Shown here: positions 26,733 to 33,897 of the stretch, piece by piece | Numbering within the stretch: the first letter of the stretch is position 1 | Layout: the number at the start of each line of letters is the position of its first letter | NCBI GenBank assembly: GCA_900104855.1 | Contig: FNSS01000001.1 | Location: forward strand, 6,323,501 to 6,387,500 | Source: Rhizobiales bacterium GAS188 | GTDB taxonomy: Bacteria; Pseudomonadota; Alphaproteobacteria; Rhizobiales; Beijerinckiaceae | Length of the DNA stretch: 64,000 nucleotides | Direction of reading: 5' to 3' | Notes under the pieces: model-generated | Databases searched by the model: none | What the model was told of the DNA's origin: nothing | The model's input: the letters and a program-made list of their open reading frames with translations, nothing else | Made by a program: the position numbers and the translations under genes

Positions 26733-27257
26733 ATGGTTTCCATGCTGCCGGAATCCGTTTTCACCGCCGCGCGCCTGGGCGACCAGGACGCCATCGCGCG
26801 TCTCCTTGAAACCGCGCAACCCGATATTCGCCGTTATGCCCGCTCGACCTGCCGGAGCTCGGCCGATGCCGAGGATGCCGCACAGGAGGCCTTGTGGCTG
26901 CTGTTCCGGCGAGTCGGCACGATCCGCTCGCTCGCGGCCTTCTCGGGCTGGCTGTTCACGGTGGTGCGGCGGGAATGTCTGCGGCTGGCGCGCCGCGCCG
27001 GCGTTCTGCCCGCGCAATCGCTGCAGGAGATCGATCTCGAACGCGCCTTCGGGGAGCGCCCGGAGGCCGAGATGCGCCTCGACCTCGCAGCGGCGATCGA
27101 AGCTTTGCCCAGCCATTACCGGGACGTGGTCCTGTTGCGTGACGTCAAGGAAATGACGGTCGACGAGATCGCCGAGGCGCTCGGCGACACGCGGCCATCC
27201 GTCAAGGCGCGCTTGCACCGCGCCCGTCTGCTCATGCGCGAATATCTCACGAGGTAA
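26733..27257 (+). CDS. RNA polymerase ECF sigma factor (first)
   Basis: A 174-residue extracytoplasmic-function sigma factor with region 2 (SADAEDAAQEALWLLFRRVG, then AAFSGWLFTVVRRECLRLAR) and region 4 (ALPSHYRDVVLLRDVKEMTV followed by DEIAEALGDTRPSVKARLHR). No anti-sigma factor gene is adjacent; instead the following gene, 4 bp downstream, encodes an AhpD-like protein, a pairing seen in several ECF groups. The start could also be at 26742. The promoter it reads is not identifiable here. Confidence 0.9.
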   Translation: MVSMLPESVFTAARLGDQDAIARLLETAQPDIRRYARSTCRSSADAEDAAQEALWLLFRRVGTIRSLAAFSGWLFTVVRRECLRLARRAGVLPAQSLQEIDLERAFGERPEAEMRLDLAAAIEALPSHYRDVVLLRDVKEMTVDEIAEALGDTRPSVKARLHRARLLMREYLTR

Positions 27258-27261
27258 GCAG

Positions 27262-27606
27262 ATGACCGACTATCAACACCACGCCGATCTCGAGCTCGTC
27301 CCGGCATTCGTCGGCCTCGCGCCGCAAGAGGCGAAGGCCTTCCTCGCCTTCAATCATGCCGTCGGGCGCCAAGACGGAGAGGTCCCGCCGAAATATCGCG
27401 AATTGATTTCTCTTGCCGTGGCGCTCACCACGCAGTGCGCCTATTGCATCGATGTTCACAGCAGAGCTGCCGTCGCGGCAGGCGTCACGCGCGAGGAGCT
27501 CGCCGAGACGGCTCTGATCGCAGCGGCGGTGCGAGCCGGTGGAACGCTGGGGCATGCGCTCTTCGCTCTGCGGCCCTTCGACGAGGTTGCGGCGGAGGCG
27601 AAATAG
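27262..27606 (+). CDS. Carboxymuconolactone decarboxylase-fold, AhpD-like protein
   Basis: A 114-residue all-alpha protein of the CMD/AhpD family with a redox motif QCAYCIDVH (Cys59-x2-Cys62) and the preceding conserved PPKYRELISLAVALTTQ. AhpD-like members act as alkylhydroperoxidases with a thiol relay. It begins 4 bp after the ECF sigma factor stop and is certainly cotranscribed with it, which suggests that it is part of a stress circuit, possibly a thiol sensor or peroxide reductase. The trailing gene spacing to the next regulator is 170 bp. Confidence 0.88.
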   Translation: MTDYQHHADLELVPAFVGLAPQEAKAFLAFNHAVGRQDGEVPPKYRELISLAVALTTQCAYCIDVHSRAAVAAGVTREELAETALIAAAVRAGGTLGHALFALRPFDEVAAEAK

Positions 27607-27747
27607 CGATCCACGAGGGCGCGATCGGCCCGATGTCGGGTCGTCTCGGCAAGGCAGGACGAGCGATCGCCGCACGCGGGCCGCCATCGCCACGGTGCCT
27701 GCGTCAGGCATTGGCACCGAAGTCGACGCTTGGCCGGAGGCTTGTCA

Positions 27748-27771
27748 TATCCTATGGGGGAGGATAGGATA
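27748..27771. promoter_or_regulatory. Probable RcnR/DmeR operator
   Basis: The inverted repeat TATCCTA...TAGGATA surrounds a G tract (TGGGGGAGGA). The spacing and the G run flanked by AT-rich arms match the type of site bound by RcnR/DmeR nickel/cobalt regulators. It lies 4 bp before the regulator ATG, so it overlaps the ribosome binding site or the early transcript and can autoregulate. Confidence 0.7.
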
Positions 27772-27775
27772 AGAC

Positions 27776-28054
27776 ATGAACAAGCCGCATCTGCATCAGA
27801 GCCATCCCGAGATCATCAAGCGCCTGAAACGCGCCGCCGGTCATCTCGCCGGCGTCATTGAGATGATCGAAGCGGGCCGTCCTTGCCTCGACATCGCCCA
27901 GCAGCTTCAGGCCGTGGAATCCGCGGTCGCCAATGCCAAGCGGACGCTCATCCACGACCATCTCGACCATTGTCTCGAGAGCGCCGTCGGCGCCATGGCG
28001 CGCGACCAGCGCGCCCCCATCGATGAGTTCAAGCAGATCACCAAATATCTCTGA
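27776..28054 (+). CDS. CsoR/RcnR-family metal-responsive regulator
   Basis: A 92-residue all-helical repressor of the DUF156 family. Metal-ligand candidates are His residues at the N-terminus (MNKPHLHQSHPE), Cys37 in EAGRPCLDIAQQL, and His60, His62 and His65 in LIHDHLDHCLE. This pattern (Cys plus several His, N-terminal His) is the nickel/cobalt type (RcnR, DmeR, InrS), not the copper CsoR type. It precedes an RcnA-like efflux gene by 21 bp, so it probably represses the pair and lets go when Ni or Co binds. Confidence 0.93.
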   Translation: MNKPHLHQSHPEIIKRLKRAAGHLAGVIEMIEAGRPCLDIAQQLQAVESAVANAKRTLIHDHLDHCLESAVGAMARDQRAPIDEFKQITKYL

Positions 28055-28075
28055 GGCAAATTTCTGAGGCTTGCC

Positions 28076-29233
28076 ATGCTGTCACTTCCCGAATTGCTCC
28101 AGCAAGGCACTTCGCATGCCTGGCTGTTCGTGCCCTCTGCCATCCTGCTCGGCGCCTTGCACGGCCTGGAGCCCGGCCACAGCAAGACGATGATGGCAGC
28201 TTTCATCATCGCTATACGCGGCACGGTCACGCAGGCGATCCTGCTCGGCCTCGCGGCGACCGCTTCGCACACCCTCGTCGTCTGGGCCGTCGCCCTCATC
28301 GGCATGCGGCTCGGCGGAGCGTGGAACGCCGAAACCACGGAGCCGTATTTCCAGCTCGTCTCGGCCGTCCTCATCATCGGCATTGCCGTCTGGATGCTGT
28401 GGCGCACCTGGCGGGAACAGCGGCGTGCCAAGCTCGAGCACCATGACCATAATCATGCCCATCATCACGGCGAAGAGACGCGCCGCATCGACACCGGCCA
28501 TGGCGTGCTGGCGCTCGAGGTCTTCGAGGACGGCGTGCCGCCGCGCTGGCGTATCCGCGCGCAGAGCGGCCATGGCTGGCCCGCAGGCGCTGTCGCCGTC
28601 GAGACCGAGCGCCCGGACGGCAAGCGGCAGGTTTTCAGCTTCGCGGATCGCGGAGACTACCTCGAATCCGTCGAGGAGATCCCCGAGCCGCATGAGTTCA
28701 TGGCGCGGCTGCGGCTCTCTCACGGCGACCACGCCCATAGCTATGACGTGGCCTTCACCGAGCATGATCACGGCCAAGATCACGGCCATGATCATATGCA
28801 TGAGGAACTGCGCGGTCTCGATGTCTCGACGGGCGGCCACCAGGACGCGCATGAGCTGGCGCATGCCAATGACATCCGCCGTCGCTTTGCCGACCGCAAT
28901 GTGACCACTTGGCAGATCGTGATGTTCGGCCTGACAGGCGGCCTCATTCCATGTCCCGCCGCCATCACCGTGCTGTTGCTCTGCCTGCAGCTGAAGCAGT
29001 TCACCCTCGGCATCGCGCTGGTGCTGTGCTTCAGCATCGGCCTCGCCATCACCATGGTGACGGCAGGTGTCATCGCGGCCTTGAGCGTGCGCCATGTCTC
29101 GCGCCGCTGGTCCGGCTTCGCCGCTCTCGCGCAGCGCGCGCCCTATGCCTCAGGCGCGTTGATCATCTGCGTCGGGCTCTATGTCGGCTGGCAGGGATGG
29201 AGCGCCCTGGCCGCCGCCGGAGCGATCTCTTAG
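28076..29233 (+). CDS. rcnA: RcnA/NicO-family nickel/cobalt efflux protein
   Basis: A 385-residue inner-membrane exporter. Hydrophobic segments surround LGALHGLEPGHSKTMMAAF, the His-containing helix motif of the NicO family, and later GGLIPCPAAITVLLLCLQLK. The central cytoplasmic loop is rich in His (for example HHDHNHAHHHGEE and HDHGQDHGHDHMHEE) and should bind metal. The loop between the two His clusters is about 100 residues, longer than in E. coli RcnA. It is coupled to the RcnR-type regulator and together they form a Ni/Co homeostasis operon. Confidence 0.92.
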   Translation: MLSLPELLQQGTSHAWLFVPSAILLGALHGLEPGHSKTMMAAFIIAIRGTVTQAILLGLAATASHTLVVWAVALIGMRLGGAWNAETTEPYFQLVSAVLIIGIAVWMLWRTWREQRRAKLEHHDHNHAHHHGEETRRIDTGHGVLALEVFEDGVPPRWRIRAQSGHGWPAGAVAVETERPDGKRQVFSFADRGDYLESVEEIPEPHEFMARLRLSHGDHAHSYDVAFTEHDHGQDHGHDHMHEELRGLDVSTGGHQDAHELAHANDIRRRFADRNVTTWQIVMFGLTGGLIPCPAAITVLLLCLQLKQFTLGIALVLCFSIGLAITMVTAGVIAALSVRHVSRRWSGFAALAQRAPYASGALIICVGLYVGWQGWSALAAAGAIS

Positions 29234-29416
29234 CCACCGCTGCCGGAGCGAAACGCCGCTTGACAAGCTGGCGAGAGTGAACAAAATGAGAACGCGGCGC
29301 AGCAGGCTGTGCAACGATGCTGCAGTGCAGCAAATTCGCCCCTGCAACTGGTCGCTTTGCTGTAAATTCCCTGTTCTTAACAGCGATCGCAGTGCAACAT
29401 CGCCGCCGCTTGGGAC

Positions 29417-29439
29417 CGCGACCGTCTCGGTCGCCCTTC
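29417..29439. repeat. 23-bp dispersed repeat, copy 2
   Basis: Reverse complement of 4735-4757, lying in the 253-bp gap between rcnA and the convergent cupredoxin gene. Nothing else was seen in that gap. Confidence 0.6.
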
Positions 29440-29486
29440 TCCCAGCCGCTCATAACATCGCCGAAGGCGGAAATCCGGCGCAGCTC

Positions 29487-29813
29487 TCATTCCGCGGATA
29501 CCGAAATGCGGCCCGTCATGTTCGGGTGAAACCGGCAGTAATAGTCGATATCGCCTGCTTGCTTGAGCGTGATGCGGCCGGCCCCCTTGGCCGGGATGAC
29601 CACATCCCATTGCTTGTCACGCGCCGTTGCCGAGTGCGCCACGAAGTCGGTGCTCGCCCATTCAATCGTGTCACCGATATGGGCCGACACTTGCGCCGGC
29701 GTGAATGTCAGATTTTTCACGTCGATGCGGATCGTCTCAGCTGCGGCTGTTGCTAGGGTAGCGGCGAACACTGCCGATCCGAACGCGCTCGACGCGCAAA
29801 ATCCCAACCTCAC
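29487..29813 (-). CDS. Cupredoxin (amicyanin/plastocyanin-like)
   Basis: A 108-residue secreted blue-copper protein. A signal peptide (about residues 1-25) is followed by a beta-barrel with the type 1 copper ligands His60 (DFVAHSA), Cys93, His96 and Met99 (YYCRFHPNMTG). It starts 10 bp after the stop of the DUF4142 gene, so they form an operon controlled by the promoter at 30390-30418. It could carry electrons in the periplasm during the response driven by the adjacent sigma factor. Confidence 0.93.
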   Translation of the reverse strand: MRLGFCASSAFGSAVFAATLATAAAETIRIDVKNLTFTPAQVSAHIGDTIEWASTDFVAHSATARDKQWDVVIPAKGAGRITLKQAGDIDYYCRFHPNMTGRISVSAE

Positions 29814-29823
29814 TTTGCCTGGC

Positions 29824-30345
29824 CTATTTCAAGGATTGGGCCAGGTGCTCGGCATGCTGCTGATGGCCCTGGAAGATCTTGAGGCCGGTTGTCAGCAGCG
29901 CCTTCAGCTCGGGATTGCTCGCCGAGGGAATCAGCGTGCCCTCGAGCGCGCCGTTGACCGTCTTGTGATAGGCAACCTCATTCGCCGCATAGGCCTTGTC
30001 GAAGGCTGCGCCGCTGAGCGCCTTGAGCGAGGTTTGCTTCTCGTTCGCTTGCTTGAGCAGCGCCTTGCTGGTGTCGTTGTCCTGCGGTGTGACGTTGAGC
30101 TTCTTCACCAGCGCCAAGGCCTGCTCGTTCACCGCCTTATGGTCGCGCTCCATGTCTTCGGCGAAGGCACGCACATCCTTGTCCTTGGATTTCTGCAGCG
30201 CCAGCCCGGCCGCTTCGACGTCGATCTGTCCTGCCGTGTAGGCAATATGCGCGATTTGCGCGTCGTTCGGCTTGGCGCCTTGCGCCGACGCCGCGGCGCA
30301 ACTCAACAGCAGCGCGGCCAAGGTTGCTGTCATTTTCAACATCAT
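29824..30345 (-). CDS. DUF4142 secreted protein
   Basis: A 173-residue exported helical protein of family DUF4142 (ferritin-like four-helix bundle by prediction). The start is ATG 30345, with GGAGGG nearby; the longer frame to 30390 would begin inside the promoter. A signal peptide ends near CAAASAQG. Core segments are AHIAYTAGQIDVEAAGLALQ, VRAFAEDMERDHKAVNEQAL and IFQGHQQHAEHLAQSLK. It is cotranscribed with the downstream cupredoxin. DUF4142 proteins are often found with stress sigma factors; the molecular role is not known. Confidence 0.92.
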   Translation of the reverse strand: MMLKMTATLAALLLSCAAASAQGAKPNDAQIAHIAYTAGQIDVEAAGLALQKSKDKDVRAFAEDMERDHKAVNEQALALVKKLNVTPQDNDTSKALLKQANEKQTSLKALSGAAFDKAYAANEVAYHKTVNGALEGTLIPSASNPELKALLTTGLKIFQGHQQHAEHLAQSLK

Positions 30346-30389
30346 CTCGTCCCTCCATTGCTTCGCCTCGATGGGCTCATGGACGGACA

Positions 30390-30418
30390 TTGGATGAAGC
30401 GGACGAGGAAAGGTTCCC
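30390..30418 (-). promoter_or_regulatory. ECF-type promoter of the DUF4142-cupredoxin operon
   Basis: On the minus strand, GGGAACCTTT-N12-CATCCAA: a -35 like element with GGAAC and a -10 like element at 30390-30396. The same layout precedes the adjacent sigma gene. The DUF4142 start at 30345 leaves a leader of about 40 nt. Confidence 0.7.
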
Positions 30419-30423
30419 GAGCT

Positions 30424-31101
30424 TCAGTTGAGACCCAACCGCTCCAGCACGTTTTCGGTCAGGCGTTCGCAACGGCGGCCGGCAAACGGAAAAGCATTGC
30501 CCAGCACCGGGCCGATGTATTTTTCCATCTCGTGCTTCAACAGCCGGCGGGCGCGATGCAGGCGGGTCTTCACCGTTTCGGGCAGGATGCCGAACAGCGC
30601 GGCTGTCTCGTCGATGCTCATGCCTTCGATCAAGCGAGCGACGAGCACGGTGCGGAACGCTTCCGGGAGCCGGTCGATAGCGTGCTCGAGCAGCACATGG
30701 ATTTCGCGTCGAGCCATGATGGTTTCGGGATCGAGCTGGGGGTTGGCATTGGGAAAGGGAATGATCTGCGCGGCCACTGCGCCCTCGACAACGGCGCTCA
30801 GCTCCAGCGTGGGGCGTCGCCGACGCAGGCGCCCCAGCGCCTCGTTCATGACGATGCGGGCGAGCCAGGTGCCGAAGCGCGCATCGCCGCGAAACCCGTC
30901 GAGATTGCTGAAGGCATGGACATAAGCCTCTTGCAGCGCGTCTTCGGCTTCGCTGTCGTCCCTCAAGATGCTTCGGGCGATGCGATAGAGCCGGCGGTTC
31001 TGCTGCTGGAGGATCAGCTTGATGGCGTCCGGATCTTTGCGGCGCAGAGCTTCGACAAGCCGTGCTTCCTCGTTCGCGAGCTGCTGAACGCCTCCGGCCA
31101 T
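30424..31101 (-). CDS. RNA polymerase ECF sigma factor (second)
   Basis: A 225-residue RpoE-like sigma factor. Region 2 includes DDSEAEDALQEAYVHAFSNL and TWLARIVMNEALGRLRRRRP; region 4 includes FRTVLVARLIEGMSIDETAA and ETVKTRLHRARRLLKHEM. The start is set at ATG 31101 because an upstream in-frame ATG (31125) lies only 7 nt from the promoter -10 and would coincide with the transcript start. The promoter shares its motif with the DUF4142-cupredoxin operon, which points to autoregulation. No anti-sigma gene is adjacent. Confidence 0.9.
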   Translation of the reverse strand: MAGGVQQLANEEARLVEALRRKDPDAIKLILQQQNRRLYRIARSILRDDSEAEDALQEAYVHAFSNLDGFRGDARFGTWLARIVMNEALGRLRRRRPTLELSAVVEGAVAAQIIPFPNANPQLDPETIMARREIHVLLEHAIDRLPEAFRTVLVARLIEGMSIDETAALFGILPETVKTRLHRARRLLKHEMEKYIGPVLGNAFPFAGRRCERLTENVLERLGLN

Positions 31102-31131
31102 GGCGACACCTGATGAATTTCGCATTATGCC

Positions 31132-31160
31132 TTAGATGCAGCCGCCGCCAAAAGGTTCCC
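31132..31160 (-). promoter_or_regulatory. ECF-type autoregulated promoter of the second sigma gene
   Basis: On the minus strand, GGGAACCTTT-N12-CATCTAA, with identical spacing and a nearly identical -10 to the promoter at 30390-30418. The two elements differ only in the 12-bp spacer and one base of the -10, so they are probably read by the same sigma factor, most likely the one encoded next to them. Confidence 0.7.
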
Positions 31161-31530
31161 GAGGACGATTGCCTTTCTCTCACGCTCATCGCTGATTTTC
31201 GTGGAGGGGCTCGGCCAGGAACGAGGCGCTGATGCCTTGGCTGAAGCGTATCTCGCACTCCAAGAGCACTCTAAGGCTTGGAACTTGTCGAGGGTAGAGG
31301 GCTGCCTTATGAATCGGGTCTTCGCGACCTGATGTCCGGAATAGCTACGCCGAACCGTCGCTTAGCCTTGTCTGACTGCCCCCGGTGATTATCTTCCGCC
31401 CATGCTCGGAAGGGGATCGCAGCCGGGTTCGTGACGGCCCCGCATCCGGCCATGGATCGCCTCGATCATCGCTTTCGGATCGCATCGATGACACCATGAT
31501 CTCCACCATGATCTCGTCCATGTCCAAGCG
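31161..31530. other. 370-bp intergenic region
   Basis: Lies between the divergent sigma gene (minus) and the cyclase gene (plus). No gene seen. It should hold the cyclase promoter, but I cannot pick one out. Confidence 0.5.
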
Positions 31531-33471
31531 ATGCGCGCCACACGCCGGCTAGCAGCTATCCTCGCCGCCGATGTCGTCGGCTATTCGCGGCTGATGGGCG
31601 CCGATGAGGAGGGAACGCTCGATCGGCTGAAGGCGCACCGGCAAGAGCTCGTCGATCCGAAGATCGAGGAGCATCGCGGCCGGATCGTGAAGACCACCGG
31701 CGACGGCCTTCTGGTGGAATTCGCGAGCGCGGTGGATGCGGTGCGCTGCGCCGCGGAGATCCAGCGCGGCATGCTCGATCGTGACGCCGTCACCTCAGCC
31801 TATCGGCGGATCGTCTTCCGGATCGGCATCAATGCCGGCGACATCATCATCGATGGCGGCGACATCTTCGGCGACGGCGTCAATATCGCCGCGAGGCTCG
31901 AAGGTCTGGCGGAGCCCGGCGGCGTCTATGTCAGCGCGGCCGTGCATGATCAGGTGCGCGACAAGCTCGCCTACAGCTTCGAGGATCTGGGCGAGAAAAC
32001 GGTCAAGAACATCGCAAGGCCAGTGCGCGTCCATGCGCTCAGCGCGCGGGCGGTGGCGACATTGCCTGCGATCGCCCTTCCCAGGCGCTCGAGATCGGCG
32101 CCGCTCGGCCTCGCCGCCCGGGTCGCCGGATTGCTCGGTGGCGGCCGCCGGGCGAGGTCTCATTCGGCATCGCCGGTCGACACCGAGGCAACGGACGGCG
32201 CCGTTCCCACTGCGAGCAATGCGGATTCCGGCGCGGCCGCCATCGTGCCGAAGCCGCCCGCGCTCTCGATCGTCGTCCTGCCCTTGACCAATCTGTCGAA
32301 CGACCCCGAACATGAATACTTCGTCGATGGCATCACCGACGATCTGACGACGGATCTGTCGCGGATCTCCGGAAGCTTCGTCATCGCCCGCAACACGGCC
32401 TTCACCTATAAGGGCAAGTCCGTGGACGTGAAGCAGCTCGGACGCATGCTCAATGTGCGTTACGTCCTCGAAGGCAGCGTGCGCCGGGCGGGCGAGCAGG
32501 TCTCAGTGAATGTGCAGCTCATCGATGCGGGCAGCGGCGCGCATGCCTGGGCGAGCCGCTTCGAGACGGACCGCGCGAGCCTCCCAGAGGCACGGGACGA
32601 GATCACCGGACGCCTGGCGCGCACCCTCAATGTCGAGCTCCTGAGCGCGGCCGGTCGCCGCATCGAGCAGGATCGGCTGGCCGATCCCGATGCGCGCGAT
32701 CTCGTCATGCGCGGCTGGGCCCTCTACTACCGCCCCTATTCGGCCGCGGCGCGAGACGAGGCGCGGCGGGCCTTCGAAAAGGCGCTCGCCCTCGACCCGG
32801 AATCGGTCGATGCGCGGGTCGGTATCGCCAGGATCCTGGTGAGCAATCTGGCGGATGGCTGGAGCCGCGCCCCCACGCAGGAGGCGGATCAGGCCGAGCA
32901 GCTGCTGCAGGAGGCGCTCGAGCGCGACATGAACCGTGCCGACGCACATGCCGCCATGGGACTGCTTCGCCGCGTCCAGAACCGGTTGACCGAATCGCGG
33001 ATCGAATATGAGGCCGCGATCGCGTTCGACCGCAACGACGCGCAGGCACTGCGGGGAATGGCGCTGACCTTGCTGCATCTCGGCGAACCTGAAGCGGCCA
33101 TTCCCCATGTCGAGAAATCGATCCGCCTCAATCCGCATGATCCCAATATCCATGTGGCTTATCGGGTGCTCGGCTCCTGCCACACTCTGCTGCTGCAACT
33201 CGATGAAGCAATCGAGGTCCTGAGAAAGGCGCGCGCCGCGAGCCCCAAGCTCTATTTCGTCTATGTGCACCTCGCGGGCGCGCTTGGCCTGCGCGGCGAC
33301 ATCGACGAGGCGAAGGCCATGCTGGCGGAAGGGATCAAGCTCAATCCGGAGCTCAACTCGATCGCACGCTTGCGCGCTTCGGTGCCCTATCTGACCTATC
33401 CGAAATACCTGGCGCTGCGCGAAAAGACGCTTGAGGTCGGTTTGCGCCTGGCCGGAATGCAGGATGTTTGA
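31531..33471 (+). CDS. Class III adenylate/guanylate cyclase with TolB-like and TPR regions
   Basis: A 646-residue protein. Residues 1-180 are a class III cyclase homology domain (LAAILAADVVGYSRLMGADE, with metal-binding Asp; VKTTGDGLLVEFASAVDAVR; and FGDGVNIAARLEGLAEPGGV). A middle linker is followed by a TolB/FlgO-like segment (IVVLPLTNLSNDPEHEYFVD) and then several TPR repeats (for example ARRAFEKALALDPESVDARV). Rhizobia contain many paralogues of this layout. It has no transmembrane segment that I can see, so the cyclase is probably cytosolic. The nucleotide made (cAMP or cGMP) cannot be determined. Confidence 0.9.
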   Translation: MRATRRLAAILAADVVGYSRLMGADEEGTLDRLKAHRQELVDPKIEEHRGRIVKTTGDGLLVEFASAVDAVRCAAEIQRGMLDRDAVTSAYRRIVFRIGINAGDIIIDGGDIFGDGVNIAARLEGLAEPGGVYVSAAVHDQVRDKLAYSFEDLGEKTVKNIARPVRVHALSARAVATLPAIALPRRSRSAPLGLAARVAGLLGGGRRARSHSASPVDTEATDGAVPTASNADSGAAAIVPKPPALSIVVLPLTNLSNDPEHEYFVDGITDDLTTDLSRISGSFVIARNTAFTYKGKSVDVKQLGRMLNVRYVLEGSVRRAGEQVSVNVQLIDAGSGAHAWASRFETDRASLPEARDEITGRLARTLNVELLSAAGRRIEQDRLADPDARDLVMRGWALYYRPYSAAARDEARRAFEKALALDPESVDARVGIARILVSNLADGWSRAPTQEADQAEQLLQEALERDMNRADAHAAMGLLRRVQNRLTESRIEYEAAIAFDRNDAQALRGMALTLLHLGEPEAAIPHVEKSIRLNPHDPNIHVAYRVLGSCHTLLLQLDEAIEVLRKARAASPKLYFVYVHLAGALGLRGDIDEAKAMLAEGIKLNPELNSIARLRASVPYLTYPKYLALREKTLEVGLRLAGMQDV

Positions 33472-33481
33472 AGCGGCGCCG

Positions 33482-33733
33482 TTACGCGGCTTCGCGGTAT
33501 CCGAGCGCTGCTGCCGGCGTCGCGCCGCTTGCGTCCTTGCGGCCGAACAGCTCGGCCATGATCAGCGACAGCGCGTCGAGATCGACGACGAAGCTGTCGA
33601 GGAAATACCGCCAGATGCTGAGCTCACCATGGCCATCGGCGCGCAAGAGAGCGACTCTCGCGGCGATGTCGTGGTGATCGGTGAGGCGCGAGCGCAGCGA
33701 GGCGTGCGGCTCGGCCGGGGATTGGGTTCGCAT
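33482..33733 (-). CDS. Conserved small hypothetical protein
   Basis: An 83-residue protein containing SLRSRLTDHHDIAARVALLR and LSIWRYFLDSFVVDLDALSL, with a helical pattern. GGAG precedes the ATG. It is convergent with the cyclase gene (10 bp apart). I recognise the pattern as a short rhizobial conserved protein but not its function. Confidence 0.6.
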   Translation of the reverse strand: MRTQSPAEPHASLRSRLTDHHDIAARVALLRADGHGELSIWRYFLDSFVVDLDALSLIMAELFGRKDASGATPAAALGYREAA

Positions 33734-33897
33734 TGAAGCTCCGCGTGGCTGGATGGTCGATGGCGTGACGCAACCCTGGATGAACGCGACGAATCAGCGA
33801 GAATAGCGTGAGTTGACCGGACCCGGGAGCTGCACGTCAAGTATCAGATCGAACTGAACTGCATTCGCAGGTAAGCTTCCCTCAAGCCGCGCCGCCT

